Shown here one piece after another: positions 39,962-48,820 of a stretch of 64,000 bases of DNA; the stretch's first letter is position 1; every line of letters begins with the position of its first letter. The stretch spans positions 82,065-146,064 of the forward strand of contig CACGSX010000001.1 of assembly GCA_902575835.1 (NCBI GenBank), in the 5' to 3' direction. Both the position numbers and the translations under genes were made by a program. The stretch comes from an uncultured Pelagibacteraceae bacterium (GTDB taxonomy: Bacteria > Pseudomonadota > Alphaproteobacteria > Pelagibacterales > Pelagibacteraceae). The notes beneath the pieces were generated by a model. The model had not been told where the DNA came from. It saw nothing but the letters and a program-made list of their open reading frames with translations, and made no database searches.

Positions 39962-41290
39962 CTAGAAACTAGCTAGTACAGTATTAATTTCATTTACTGC
40001 TTCATCTAGCGTCAATTGATCGTCTATGTATTGTCTAGTGATTCTATTTATAAATTTATTGTTAATGATCTTAGATGCTCTTGATAATTCACCTTCTTTA
40101 ACACCCCATCTATTAGCAGTGTCTAAACCAGCAACAATATTATTTATTACATCTGCTGAATATAGATCTGTTAAAGGAGCTTTTCTATCAACTCCAACAG
40201 GAAGTTTACTCCAAGCAGTTGTAAATGCATTTGGATCACTTGCATTACCTCTTCTTACAGGGAACTTACCTTCTGGCGCTATAGATAAAGTACTTGTGTA
40301 TCCTTCATCCATTGAATAAAGAATAAACTGTTTAGCTTCATCGGTATCTGCATCTGCAGTTACACCAAAGTATCTAACATCTGCCCAAGCTGCACCCTTT
40401 ACATTATTTGGTCCACTAAAATTAGTTATAAAACCAGTTTTAGATGCTAATTCTGGTGATGTAGGATCACTATTAATTGTTGGTGGAGCTGAGTCTCTTA
40501 AACCAGCTAATTCATCCATGATAAATGGTGACCATATTATCATTGGTGTTTTACCAGCAAAATAAAGTTCTCGTGATTGTTTCCAATAAAGTTCTCCTGG
40601 AGGGCTAGCCTTAGCTAATTTTTTATAAAACTGTAAAGAATTTTTTAAAGCTCTTCCTTGTTTTTTCGTTCCACCTTTTTTTACAATGTTTACCCCATTT
40701 GCTAGCAGAACATGTTCCAAAACCTGACTCATAAAGTTTTCATCAGTTTTAGTTGCTGCAACAAAACCGAACATATCGTTACTAGATAAAGCGTCTATTG
40801 CTTTCTCTATATTTGCATAAGTTGTTGGTGGTTCTAAACCAGCGGCTTTAAATAAATCTTTTCTGTAAACGACCATTTGCGTCCAGCCATCGACAGGAAC
40901 AGCAGCAATTTTGCCACCTTTTTTTGCCATCTTTAAAGCGCCTGGAGCAAAAGTATCTTTTCCAAGTGTTTTAATTATATCATTATTTGCGTCAACGTCT
41001 AAAATTCCAGCTTCAGCCCATGGCAATACATATTGCAATGTATGATAAATTACATCTGGAAGGTCACCAGCTGCCGCTGCTGCAGTAGCTCTTGTTCCTA
41101 AATCTTTTTCATCAATCGGAATAACTTCAACTCCAATTCCAGTTTTAGCTTCAAACGCTTTAGCCATCTCTTCTTGCTTAGCCATTCTTGCTGGTTGAGT
41201 TTCTGTAGTCCAGAATTTGATATCTGCAAATGCAATTGAATTAAAAACAAAAGCTATTGCAGAGATTGTTATTAATATATTTTTAAACAT
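39962..41290 (-). CDS. Extracellular sugar-binding protein (family 1)
   Basis: Signal peptide MFKNILITISAIAFVFNSIAFA; FWTTETQPARMAKQEEMAKAFEAKTGIGVEVIPIDEKDLGTR. Confidence 0.92.
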   Translation of the reverse strand: MFKNILITISAIAFVFNSIAFADIKFWTTETQPARMAKQEEMAKAFEAKTGIGVEVIPIDEKDLGTRATAAAAAGDLPDVIYHTLQYVLPWAEAGILDVDANNDIIKTLGKDTFAPGALKMAKKGGKIAAVPVDGWTQMVVYRKDLFKAAGLEPPTTYANIEKAIDALSSNDMFGFVAATKTDENFMSQVLEHVLLANGVNIVKKGGTKKQGRALKNSLQFYKKLAKASPPGELYWKQSRELYFAGKTPMIIWSPFIMDELAGLRDSAPPTINSDPTSPELASKTGFITNFSGPNNVKGAAWADVRYFGVTADADTDEAKQFILYSMDEGYTSTLSIAPEGKFPVRRGNASDPNAFTTAWSKLPVGVDRKAPLTDLYSADVINNIVAGLDTANRWGVKEGELSRASKIINNKFINRITRQYIDDQLTLDEAVNEINTVLASF

Positions 41291-41405
41291 ATATTCCCCT
41301 CTTGTTTCATGTTTCTTAAAGATATTAAAAATGTAAACTAAATGAAAGTTTAAATTTAAATGAAGAACCTTAGGTATTTAAAATAAAATACTACCTGAGA
41401 TTGAT

Positions 41406-42491
41406 TTACGAATTTTTAAAAGAAATACCTTTATTATCAAATAAATGACAACGAAATGGATCAAAACCTATTTTAACAGTATCTCCTACTTTAATATCTG
41501 TATCTCCATCTGTTTGTACAACAAGAGGATCTCCCTTTTTCTCTAAATATAAATAAGTTCCTGAACCTAATTTTTCTACAACAAAAACCTTGCTTTCCCA
41601 TAATGAGTCTGATTCTGCGTTTAATATTAAATGCTCTGGTCTTATTCCAATTTTTATACTGTCACCTTCCTGAATATTTTCGGAAATTTTTGGTACATTT
41701 AACTTTCCCGTCCCCATTACATCTACTTCAGAACTCTTTGAACTTTTGCTTAAAACTTTACTATCTATAAAATTCATTTTTGGAGATCCAATAAAACCGC
41801 CAACAAATAAATTGTCAGGGTTATTATATAAATTCATAGGTGATCCCTTTTGTGAAACTATACCTTGATCCAATACAACAATATCGTTAGCAAGTGTCAT
41901 AGCTTCAGTTTGATCATGGGTTACGTATATCATGGTTGCATTTAGTTGGTCGTGTAATTTTGCCAATTCTACTCGCATTTGTACTCTGAGAGCCGCATCT
42001 AAGTTAGATAATGGTTCATCAAATAAGAAAACTTTTGGTTTTCTTGTAATTGCCCTACCTATTGCCACCCTTTGACGTTGTCCGCCAGATAATTGTTTGG
42101 GTTTTCTCTCTAGATACTCTTCTATTTGTAAAATTTTAGCAGCCTCCATTACTCTTTGCTCTATTTCCTCTTTTGATTTTTTTTCAATTTTTAAACCAAA
42201 AGCCATATTATCAAATACTGTCATATGTGGGTAAAGGGCATAAGATTGAAATACCATTGCAATATTTCTTTCTTTAGGCGGTAGGTCATTAACAATTTTA
42301 TCGTCAATAGAAATTGTTCCAGAGTTTATTTCTTCTAGACCGGCAATCATCCTTAAAATTGTTGATTTACCACAACCACTTGGTCCTACCAGAACAGTAA
42401 AAGATTCACTTTTTATATCAAGCGAAACATCTTTGATAACATGTGTATTACCAAAAAATTTATTTACTTTGTTTATATTAATACTCGCCAT
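41406..42491 (-). CDS. Sugar ABC transporter ATPase (MalK/UgpC type)
   Basis: Walker A GPSGCGKST, LSGGQRQRVAIGRA, Walker B VFLFDEPLSNLD, C-terminal TOBE. Confidence 0.95.
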   Translation of the reverse strand: MASININKVNKFFGNTHVIKDVSLDIKSESFTVLVGPSGCGKSTILRMIAGLEEINSGTISIDDKIVNDLPPKERNIAMVFQSYALYPHMTVFDNMAFGLKIEKKSKEEIEQRVMEAAKILQIEEYLERKPKQLSGGQRQRVAIGRAITRKPKVFLFDEPLSNLDAALRVQMRVELAKLHDQLNATMIYVTHDQTEAMTLANDIVVLDQGIVSQKGSPMNLYNNPDNLFVGGFIGSPKMNFIDSKVLSKSSKSSEVDVMGTGKLNVPKISENIQEGDSIKIGIRPEHLILNAESDSLWESKVFVVEKLGSGTYLYLEKKGDPLVVQTDGDTDIKVGDTVKIGFDPFRCHLFDNKGISFKNS

Positions 42492-42493
42492 TT

Positions 42494-43453
42494 TTAATTT
42501 AAAACTAATTTTTTATTATTAATTATAGATTTAATTAATTTTGTCATCAAAGGTATTTTTTTTTGTTGAATTTTATTTAAAACAAAAGGAGCAATTTCTC
42601 TTGCAAGTTGCTCTCCCTCTACAGTTTCATTAGGCATAAATTTTCTTTTAGCATTTTTAAATGTATAACCTTGCCCTAAGTAACTCCCCATTTTACTATT
42701 TCTACCTCCAGCAGCACTAACATAAAGATCTCCAACTCCAGCCAATCCAAGAGCAGTTTCAATTTTTCCTTTAAAATATTTAGTAATGTATATCATCTCA
42801 TTTATAGATTTTTTAAATAAACTTGACGACATATTTAAACTATCACCAGCACCTATAATCATTGAATAAATATTTTTAATTGAGGAACAGATCTCAACTC
42901 CAATAACATCTTTCGAAGTTTCGGTTAAATAGTATTTTGTAGTTATCATATTGCAAATTTTTTTTGCAGTTTTGATATTTTTATTAGCAACAATTACACT
43001 TGTTTGTTTTTTATCTGAAAGTTCTTTTGCTAAGCAAGGGCCTTTTAGAACTGAAACATTTATATTTTTATTAGTTTTCTTTATATCCTCTGAGATAGTA
43101 AAAATTTGCTGTTTTTTTTTCTCATACTTCAAACCTTTAGTAAGAATAAGAATTGGACTTTTGATACTTGATTTTTTAAATTCTTCACTAATAAAATTTA
43201 TTCCCGATAAGCTTAACGCAACAACGACTAAATCATATTTATTCTTTAACAAATGAGTTGAATATTTTTTATATTTTAGTTTATTGGGCAAATTTATTTT
43301 CAAACTAGAATGATATTTCTTTTTTGAAGATAAATTTTCAATAAAAGTTTTATTATAAGGCTCTGTAATAGTTACCTCATTTTTATTATCTATGCATGGA
43401 AAAGTAAAAGCAGATCCCATTGCGCCACCGCCAATTATTAAAATTTTTTTCAT
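42494..43453 (-). CDS. NAD(P)-dependent glycerol-3-phosphate dehydrogenase-like (GpsA family)
   Basis: ILIIGGGAMGSAFTFPCIDN, LKGPCLAKELSDKKQTSVIVA, VEICSSIKNIYSMIIGAGDSL, GLAGVGDLYVSAAGGRNSKMG. Confidence 0.88.
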   Translation of the reverse strand: MKKILIIGGGAMGSAFTFPCIDNKNEVTITEPYNKTFIENLSSKKKYHSSLKINLPNKLKYKKYSTHLLKNKYDLVVVALSLSGINFISEEFKKSSIKSPILILTKGLKYEKKKQQIFTISEDIKKTNKNINVSVLKGPCLAKELSDKKQTSVIVANKNIKTAKKICNMITTKYYLTETSKDVIGVEICSSIKNIYSMIIGAGDSLNMSSSLFKKSINEMIYITKYFKGKIETALGLAGVGDLYVSAAGGRNSKMGSYLGQGYTFKNAKRKFMPNETVEGEQLAREIAPFVLNKIQQKKIPLMTKLIKSIINNKKLVLN

Positions 43454-43459
43454 TTGAGT

Positions 43460-45613
43460 TTAAGCAATTCCTAGATGTTTTTTTCTTTTTTCAACCCAAG
43501 TTCTTATCAAATTATCAAAGATTAAACCTATAAAAGCTACACAAATACCCAAAGTTAAACCAATACCAGCACCATTTTTATCTGATAAAGCTTTTAAAAT
43601 ATATTGTCCCAAATCTTCTGTGCCAATAAATGCCCCTATAATTACCATAAATAATGCAAACACTATTGTTTGATTTATACCAAGCATCATATGAGGGAAT
43701 GCTAAAGGAAATTCTATTTTTGTTAATCTTTGAAATTTATTTACACCTGACATTGTAGCTGCATCATGTAAACCGGCCGGAACACTTCTAAGGCCTTCAA
43801 TTGTGTATCTAGTTGCTGGTATGGTTGCATAAACAATTACTGCAATAAGAACAGAAGTGTCAGTTATACCAAAAAGCATCATCACAGGAATAAGATAAAC
43901 AAATGATGGGAATGTTTGGAAAATATCACAGACACCTAACATAAATTTTGCAGAATGTTTATTCTGAAAACACAATGTGCCAACTGTAAAACCAATAATA
44001 CAAGAAACTATTACCCCAAAAGTTGCCATGTAAGCTGTTACCAAAGCTCTATCCCACCAGGGACTTAAGGCTATGAATAATGTCAAACCACAAACTACTA
44101 ATGCAGATCTAATTCCACCAATTAAGTAGCCAGCACCAACTACTAAAACTAATGTGGCAACAGCTGGCATCCTTAAATACAAAGCCCTCATTGGTTGTAA
44201 AACTTCTTGAATTAACCAAGTGTTAAAAGCTTTTATATAAACAAAGAAGGTATCAAAAATCCAATCAACGCCTTTATTCCAAAAATCAGCAGTTGATATT
44301 CCTTTGTTGTGAGGCACTTCAAATAAATAATTGTAACCACCTTTAAAATAAACAGATCCAAAGTAAGCAAGTAAAATTCCAATTATGAATGTGACACTAA
44401 AAAATAATAAATTTTTATTTCTTTGAAAAAAATTTAAGTTGCCAAAATAATCAACTTGTTTGTTTGCCCACGCTAATGACATTTTATCTAATAAAATTGC
44501 AATTAAACTAATACAAAGACCTGCTTCTAACGCTAATCCGATATTAAGCTGATTTAGTGCTAACAATAAATTAAAACCTAGACCTTTCGCTCCAATGAAG
44601 GCTGAAATAACAGCCATAGAAAAGCACACCATGATAACCTGGTTTACGCCAATTAAAATATCTCGTCTGGCCGTTGGAATTAGCACTTTAGACATTAGTT
44701 GCCAATTATTACAACCACTCATTCTTCCAGCTTCAATCACTTCTGGAGGAATAGCTCTTAATCCTAATAAAGTAAGCAATATCATAGGTGGAACAGCAAC
44801 AACCATAGTTATAATTACTGCAGCATGGTCACCGACTCCAAAAAGAACAAGTGCAGGAACTAATACTGCATATTGTGGCATTGTTTGCATAACTAAAAGA
44901 ATTGGATATAAAGCTTTTTCTACACGTTTACTTTTATAAGCTGCAATACCTAAACTTAAACCAAATATAAAAGATAGAGGCGCAGCAACTAAAATAAAAG
45001 AGAGTGTTTGCATTGATGGTTTCCATTGTCCAAATATAGAAATGTAAACCATAGTTAGACCAGCAAATAAAGCAAGTCCAATGCCACTTAATTTATAAGC
45101 AAGTATTGCAAAACCAGCTGCAACTATAGTCCAAGGTAGACCCGGTAACTCCGCCCAAGGGTTCGCATCGATCCAGTCCCAACTTGTAAAGGCAACAATT
45201 GTTTCAAGTCCACCTAATAGAATTTCTCTAATTAATTCTATTAAAAAGGTCATAAAAGCCGTTAAATTTCTGCTAATTTGTAAAACTATTGGTCTAGTTT
45301 TAAACTCTTGAGTGTCCTCATTCCAAAACTCCATTGGCATCCACTCATTCATTAAGAAAAACAAAGAGTCATTTATCCATATTGGTAACCATCCAAGTAA
45401 TGGCGGAAGCCTCCAGAAAACATCAAAAGCATAATATCTTACTTCTTTACCTAAAAATATGTAACTACTTTGATTAGGGTCTTTGACGAATTCAGCTTGG
45501 CCTCTAATGAATTTATATGTTTCTGGAACATCAATAGCAAAACAAAGAGCAAAGAAAACAATTAATAGAAATAACCACTGAAATATTTTTGGATATTTTT
45601 TTAGAAATTTCAT
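43460..45613 (-). CDS. Duplicated-domain ProW-type quaternary amine/TMAO ABC permease (717 aa)
   Basis: Two EAA-type loops (EAGRMSGCNNWQLMSKVLIP and DAATMSGVNKFQRLTKIEFP) and two TM bundles; TMAO-locus context. Confidence 0.88.
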   Translation of the reverse strand: MKFLKKYPKIFQWLFLLIVFFALCFAIDVPETYKFIRGQAEFVKDPNQSSYIFLGKEVRYYAFDVFWRLPPLLGWLPIWINDSLFFLMNEWMPMEFWNEDTQEFKTRPIVLQISRNLTAFMTFLIELIREILLGGLETIVAFTSWDWIDANPWAELPGLPWTIVAAGFAILAYKLSGIGLALFAGLTMVYISIFGQWKPSMQTLSFILVAAPLSFIFGLSLGIAAYKSKRVEKALYPILLVMQTMPQYAVLVPALVLFGVGDHAAVIITMVVAVPPMILLTLLGLRAIPPEVIEAGRMSGCNNWQLMSKVLIPTARRDILIGVNQVIMVCFSMAVISAFIGAKGLGFNLLLALNQLNIGLALEAGLCISLIAILLDKMSLAWANKQVDYFGNLNFFQRNKNLLFFSVTFIIGILLAYFGSVYFKGGYNYLFEVPHNKGISTADFWNKGVDWIFDTFFVYIKAFNTWLIQEVLQPMRALYLRMPAVATLVLVVGAGYLIGGIRSALVVCGLTLFIALSPWWDRALVTAYMATFGVIVSCIIGFTVGTLCFQNKHSAKFMLGVCDIFQTFPSFVYLIPVMMLFGITDTSVLIAVIVYATIPATRYTIEGLRSVPAGLHDAATMSGVNKFQRLTKIEFPLAFPHMMLGINQTIVFALFMVIIGAFIGTEDLGQYILKALSDKNGAGIGLTLGICVAFIGLIFDNLIRTWVEKRKKHLGIA

Positions 45614-45616
45614 AAT

Positions 45617-46648
45617 TTATTTCCCATTCTTTCTTCCGCCAAAGACAGTATTTATTATTTTTGTCGGGTTAATTGACCCCACAGTTTTGTTATTTTCATC
45701 TATAACTGCTACAGATTTTTCTTGCGTTAATATTTTTTCAGCAACATTCTCTATAATTTCATTTTTTAAAACTTTAACATCTCCTAAATTATTAGATATA
45801 GATTTGTCCATTACATCTTTAATTAATAAAACTTTTTCTCTAGGAACTTCTTCTGTGAATTTTCTTACATATTCCGTAGCTGGGTTTAAAACTATATTTG
45901 CAGGTGTATCCAGTTGTTCAATTATTCCGTCTTTCATAATTGCAATTCGATCAGCAAGTTTTAATGCTTCATCAAAATCATGAGTAATAAACATAATTGT
46001 TTTTTGTAATTTTTCTTGAAGTCTTAAGAATTCATCTTGCATTTCTTTTCTAATTAAAGGGTCTAAAGCAGAAAAAGGTTCATCTAAAAACCATATATCA
46101 GGTTCAACTGCAAGAGATCTGGCAATTCCAACTCTCTGTTGTTGTCCGCCTGAAAGTTCTCTTGGAAAATAATTTTCTCTCCCATCAAGTCCAACTAATT
46201 TAACCATCTCCATTGCTTTATTAATGCTTTCCTCAGTTTTGATACCTTTGATTTGAAGAGGAAATGCTATATTTTCTACAACAGTTTTGTGTGGAAGAAG
46301 AGCAAAGCTTTGGAAAACCATCCCCATTTTATTTCTTCTAAGCTCTATTAATTCTTTATTATTTAAATTTAATAAATCTTGACCCTCAATGAAAATTTTT
46401 CCACCCGTTGCATCTGTTAATCTGGATATACACCTTAGTAAAGTTGACTTACCCGATCCAGATAAACCCATCACAACAAGCATTTCTCCTTTTTCTACCT
46501 CAAAGGAAGCGTTGTTAACACCAACTATACAACCATTTTCTTGAAATGTTTTAGCATCAACATTGCCATTCGAGTCTTGAAGCATTTTTTTAGCATTTTC
46601 ACCAAAAATTTTATAAACTCCATCGCACTTAATCACTGCTCTAGACAT
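45617..46648 (-). CDS. ProV-type quaternary amine/TMAO ABC ATPase
   Basis: GLSGSGKSTLLRCISRLTDATGG, LSGGQQQRVGIARSLAVEPDIWFLDEPFSALDPLIR; C-terminal CBS-like region. Confidence 0.93.
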   Translation of the reverse strand: MSRAVIKCDGVYKIFGENAKKMLQDSNGNVDAKTFQENGCIVGVNNASFEVEKGEMLVVMGLSGSGKSTLLRCISRLTDATGGKIFIEGQDLLNLNNKELIELRRNKMGMVFQSFALLPHKTVVENIAFPLQIKGIKTEESINKAMEMVKLVGLDGRENYFPRELSGGQQQRVGIARSLAVEPDIWFLDEPFSALDPLIRKEMQDEFLRLQEKLQKTIMFITHDFDEALKLADRIAIMKDGIIEQLDTPANIVLNPATEYVRKFTEEVPREKVLLIKDVMDKSISNNLGDVKVLKNEIIENVAEKILTQEKSVAVIDENNKTVGSINPTKIINTVFGGRKNGK

Positions 46649-46712
46649 AATTATTAAGAAGGTATACGAAAATTAATTAAATTAAAATCAATATAATTGA
46701 TGCTATTTTTCA

Positions 46713-47264
46713 TCAGAAATTTTTAATAAAATAAACCCTTGTATCTATTCCAGTGCTTAAAAAACTTAATGCTTCACCGCTTATTGTAATTGTTTCATCC
46801 ACTCCTACGTTATTTCCACTAACAGTAAAACCTGCATAACATTTTTTTTTTTCAGCATCCCATTTTACATATGTATCATCAATCTTGTTTCCATTAATTG
46901 TGTAAAGCTCATGAGCTCTAAAATTGAGAAAATTAGCACCCATTATAGCTCTTTGAGGAATAAGTTTTGTAGCATTACATACACCTTCATAAAGTTCATC
47001 AGATAATTTGTAATGCTCAGTACCATCAAAAGTGACCAGTATACCTGATGGGAGTTTTGAAATTAATGCGCTTAGCTTTCTTTCGTTCGCAATTCTTTCT
47101 TCTTCTAATTTCATTTTCCTGACTAATTCATCTCCCTCTCCAAATATTTTATTTAAAATTGCAAAAGATAAAATGATAACTAATGTTAAAAATATAAGTC
47201 CAATAAATTGTTTTGCTGTTTCTGGTAGTTTTTTAATTGTTTTAATTGAATTATCCCTAGACAT
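46713..47264 (-). CDS. Single-pass membrane protein, unknown function
   Basis: TM segment FIGLIFLTLVIILSFAIL; 183 aa; one-base overlap with MORN gene. Confidence 0.65.
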   Translation of the reverse strand: MSRDNSIKTIKKLPETAKQFIGLIFLTLVIILSFAILNKIFGEGDELVRKMKLEEERIANERKLSALISKLPSGILVTFDGTEHYKLSDELYEGVCNATKLIPQRAIMGANFLNFRAHELYTINGNKIDDTYVKWDAEKKKCYAGFTVSGNNVGVDETITISGEALSFLSTGIDTRVYFIKNF

Positions 47265-47641
47265 TAATCTTGTAATTTACCATTTTGCCAAATTCCTTTT
47301 TTTTGCTCTCCATTTGCCCAAGTAAATGTTCCTTCGCCATTCATAAATCCATTTAACCACTCACCCTCATATGTAGAGCCATCCGGAAAAGTTAAAGTTC
47401 CCATTCCACTCCAAACGCTGTTTTTAAATTCACCTTTATATATATATCCATTAGGCCATGTTTCTACACCTTGGCCATTTTTTTTTGTATCAACCCATTC
47501 ACCTTCATAAGTTGTTTTATCTGTATAAACCCATTTGCCATAACCATTTTCGCAATTACCTTCTTTGCATCCTGTGCTTCTTGCGTTTGCATTTGTAATT
47601 AAAAATAAACTAAAAAATATTAAAACAAGGTATTTTATCAT
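47264..47641 (-). CDS. MORN-repeat secreted/periplasmic protein
   Basis: Repeats TYEGEWVDTKKNGQGVETWPNGYIYKGEFKNSVWSGMGTLTFPDGSTYEGEWLNGFMNGEGTFTW; signal peptide. Confidence 0.88.
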   Translation of the reverse strand: MIKYLVLIFFSLFLITNANARSTGCKEGNCENGYGKWVYTDKTTYEGEWVDTKKNGQGVETWPNGYIYKGEFKNSVWSGMGTLTFPDGSTYEGEWLNGFMNGEGTFTWANGEQKKGIWQNGKLQD

Positions 47642-47666
47642 TAATGTATTCTACACAATTTCTTTT

Positions 47667-47700
47667 AAAAAAAAATCCCCCCCAACAGAGTTGGGGGAGA
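47667..47700 (-). terminator. Rho-independent terminator downstream of the binding-protein gene
   Basis: Minus strand TCTCCCCCAACTCTGTTGGGGGGGATTTTTTTTT: strong stem plus T-tract. Confidence 0.9.
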
Positions 47701-47726
47701 TTTATATAAGTTGTTAATTATTAGCC

Positions 47727-48680
47727 TTAATGATCGTGTGTAAATTCTTCCCACACTTTTTTGTTATCGGCTAACCATTTTTTAGCTGCATCCTCATGAG
47801 TCATTTTATCAACGTCAACCAATGCCGCCATTGCACCAATTTGACTTGTAGAAAATGAAAGTTTTTTGAATACCTTAGCAGCTTTTGGATGGGTTTTTGG
47901 AAAATCCTCGTGAACTGCTTTTTTCAAATAACCATCTGGAGAACCACATTTTCCATCACCGCCATCAGCTGGTCTACAGCCTGCTGTGTATGGAGGAAAA
48001 TCGATAAATGTAAAACCTGCACCATCAGTAAAATTTGGTGTCCAGTTGAAAATTATAGTTCCTCTTCCTTCTTTTTCAGCAGCTGCTAACTCTGCCCAAA
48101 GTGCATCTGCACCTCCTGCAAATTTAACCCACCATAAATCACCTAAGCCAAGAGCATCAATCCTTTGAGGGATTAAGTCACCATGCCAAGTCTGTGGACC
48201 TTCCAACATTCTTCCTTTTCCATCTGGAGAGTCAGGTGTTGTAAAGTTTTTTGCACAGTCTGGATTTTTTAAAGCTGTCCAATCTGGTAGACCAGGGCAT
48301 AGACCTTTTTCAACAACCCAGTTTGGGTATCCCATATCCTCAAGTGTTCTTGCTTCATGATCACCCCAGTCTAACAAACCACCTTTGTCTAAAGCTGTTG
48401 TAAATGACTTACCGAAAGCAGACTCCCACACTTCATGAGATAAAGTCACGTCACCTATTCTTATAGACTCGTAAACTGCTTGTGAATCAGCATTTACATA
48501 TTTAACATTATTACCCATACTTTCAAAAATCCCACCAATAACATAAGCCATAACAATTTGGCTTGACCAGTTGTGAGTTGGGATTACTATAGGTTTTTTA
48601 CTATCTGCTGCGTTTGAAATTCCTGCAAAACTTACTAATGAAATTACTATAGCTGATAGTAATGATAGTATTTTCTTCAT
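47727..48680 (-). CDS. tmoX: ProX/OpuAC-type binding protein, probably TMAO-binding (TmoX-like)
   Basis: Signal peptide MKKILSLLSAIVISLVSFAGISNA; THNWSSQIVMAYVIGGIFESMGNNVKYVNADSQAVYESIRIGDV; divergent from tdm. Confidence 0.75.
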   Translation of the reverse strand: MKKILSLLSAIVISLVSFAGISNAADSKKPIVIPTHNWSSQIVMAYVIGGIFESMGNNVKYVNADSQAVYESIRIGDVTLSHEVWESAFGKSFTTALDKGGLLDWGDHEARTLEDMGYPNWVVEKGLCPGLPDWTALKNPDCAKNFTTPDSPDGKGRMLEGPQTWHGDLIPQRIDALGLGDLWWVKFAGGADALWAELAAAEKEGRGTIIFNWTPNFTDGAGFTFIDFPPYTAGCRPADGGDGKCGSPDGYLKKAVHEDFPKTHPKAAKVFKKLSFSTSQIGAMAALVDVDKMTHEDAAKKWLADNKKVWEEFTHDH

Positions 48681-48820
48681 TTATTTCTCCTCTCTTAATA
48701 TATTAAGTTTTTAATTATCCTTAAAATTAATAGAACAGTCAACAAAAGTTGATACTAAAATTTATATATACAATTAATCAGTACTGATTTATTCTTAAAA
48801 CTAATTATCACTAATTTAAA

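Noticed and set aside
41290-41405. Possible hairpin (ccttaggtatttaaaataaaatactacctgag) upstream of the sugar SBP gene
   Set aside because: Imperfect AT-rich dyad, no T-tract or recognisable riboswitch structure
44595-44939. Plus-strand ORF inside the permease and similar ones at 45687, 47032, 47889, 47986
   Set aside because: Antisense to conserved transporter/MORN/SBP genes
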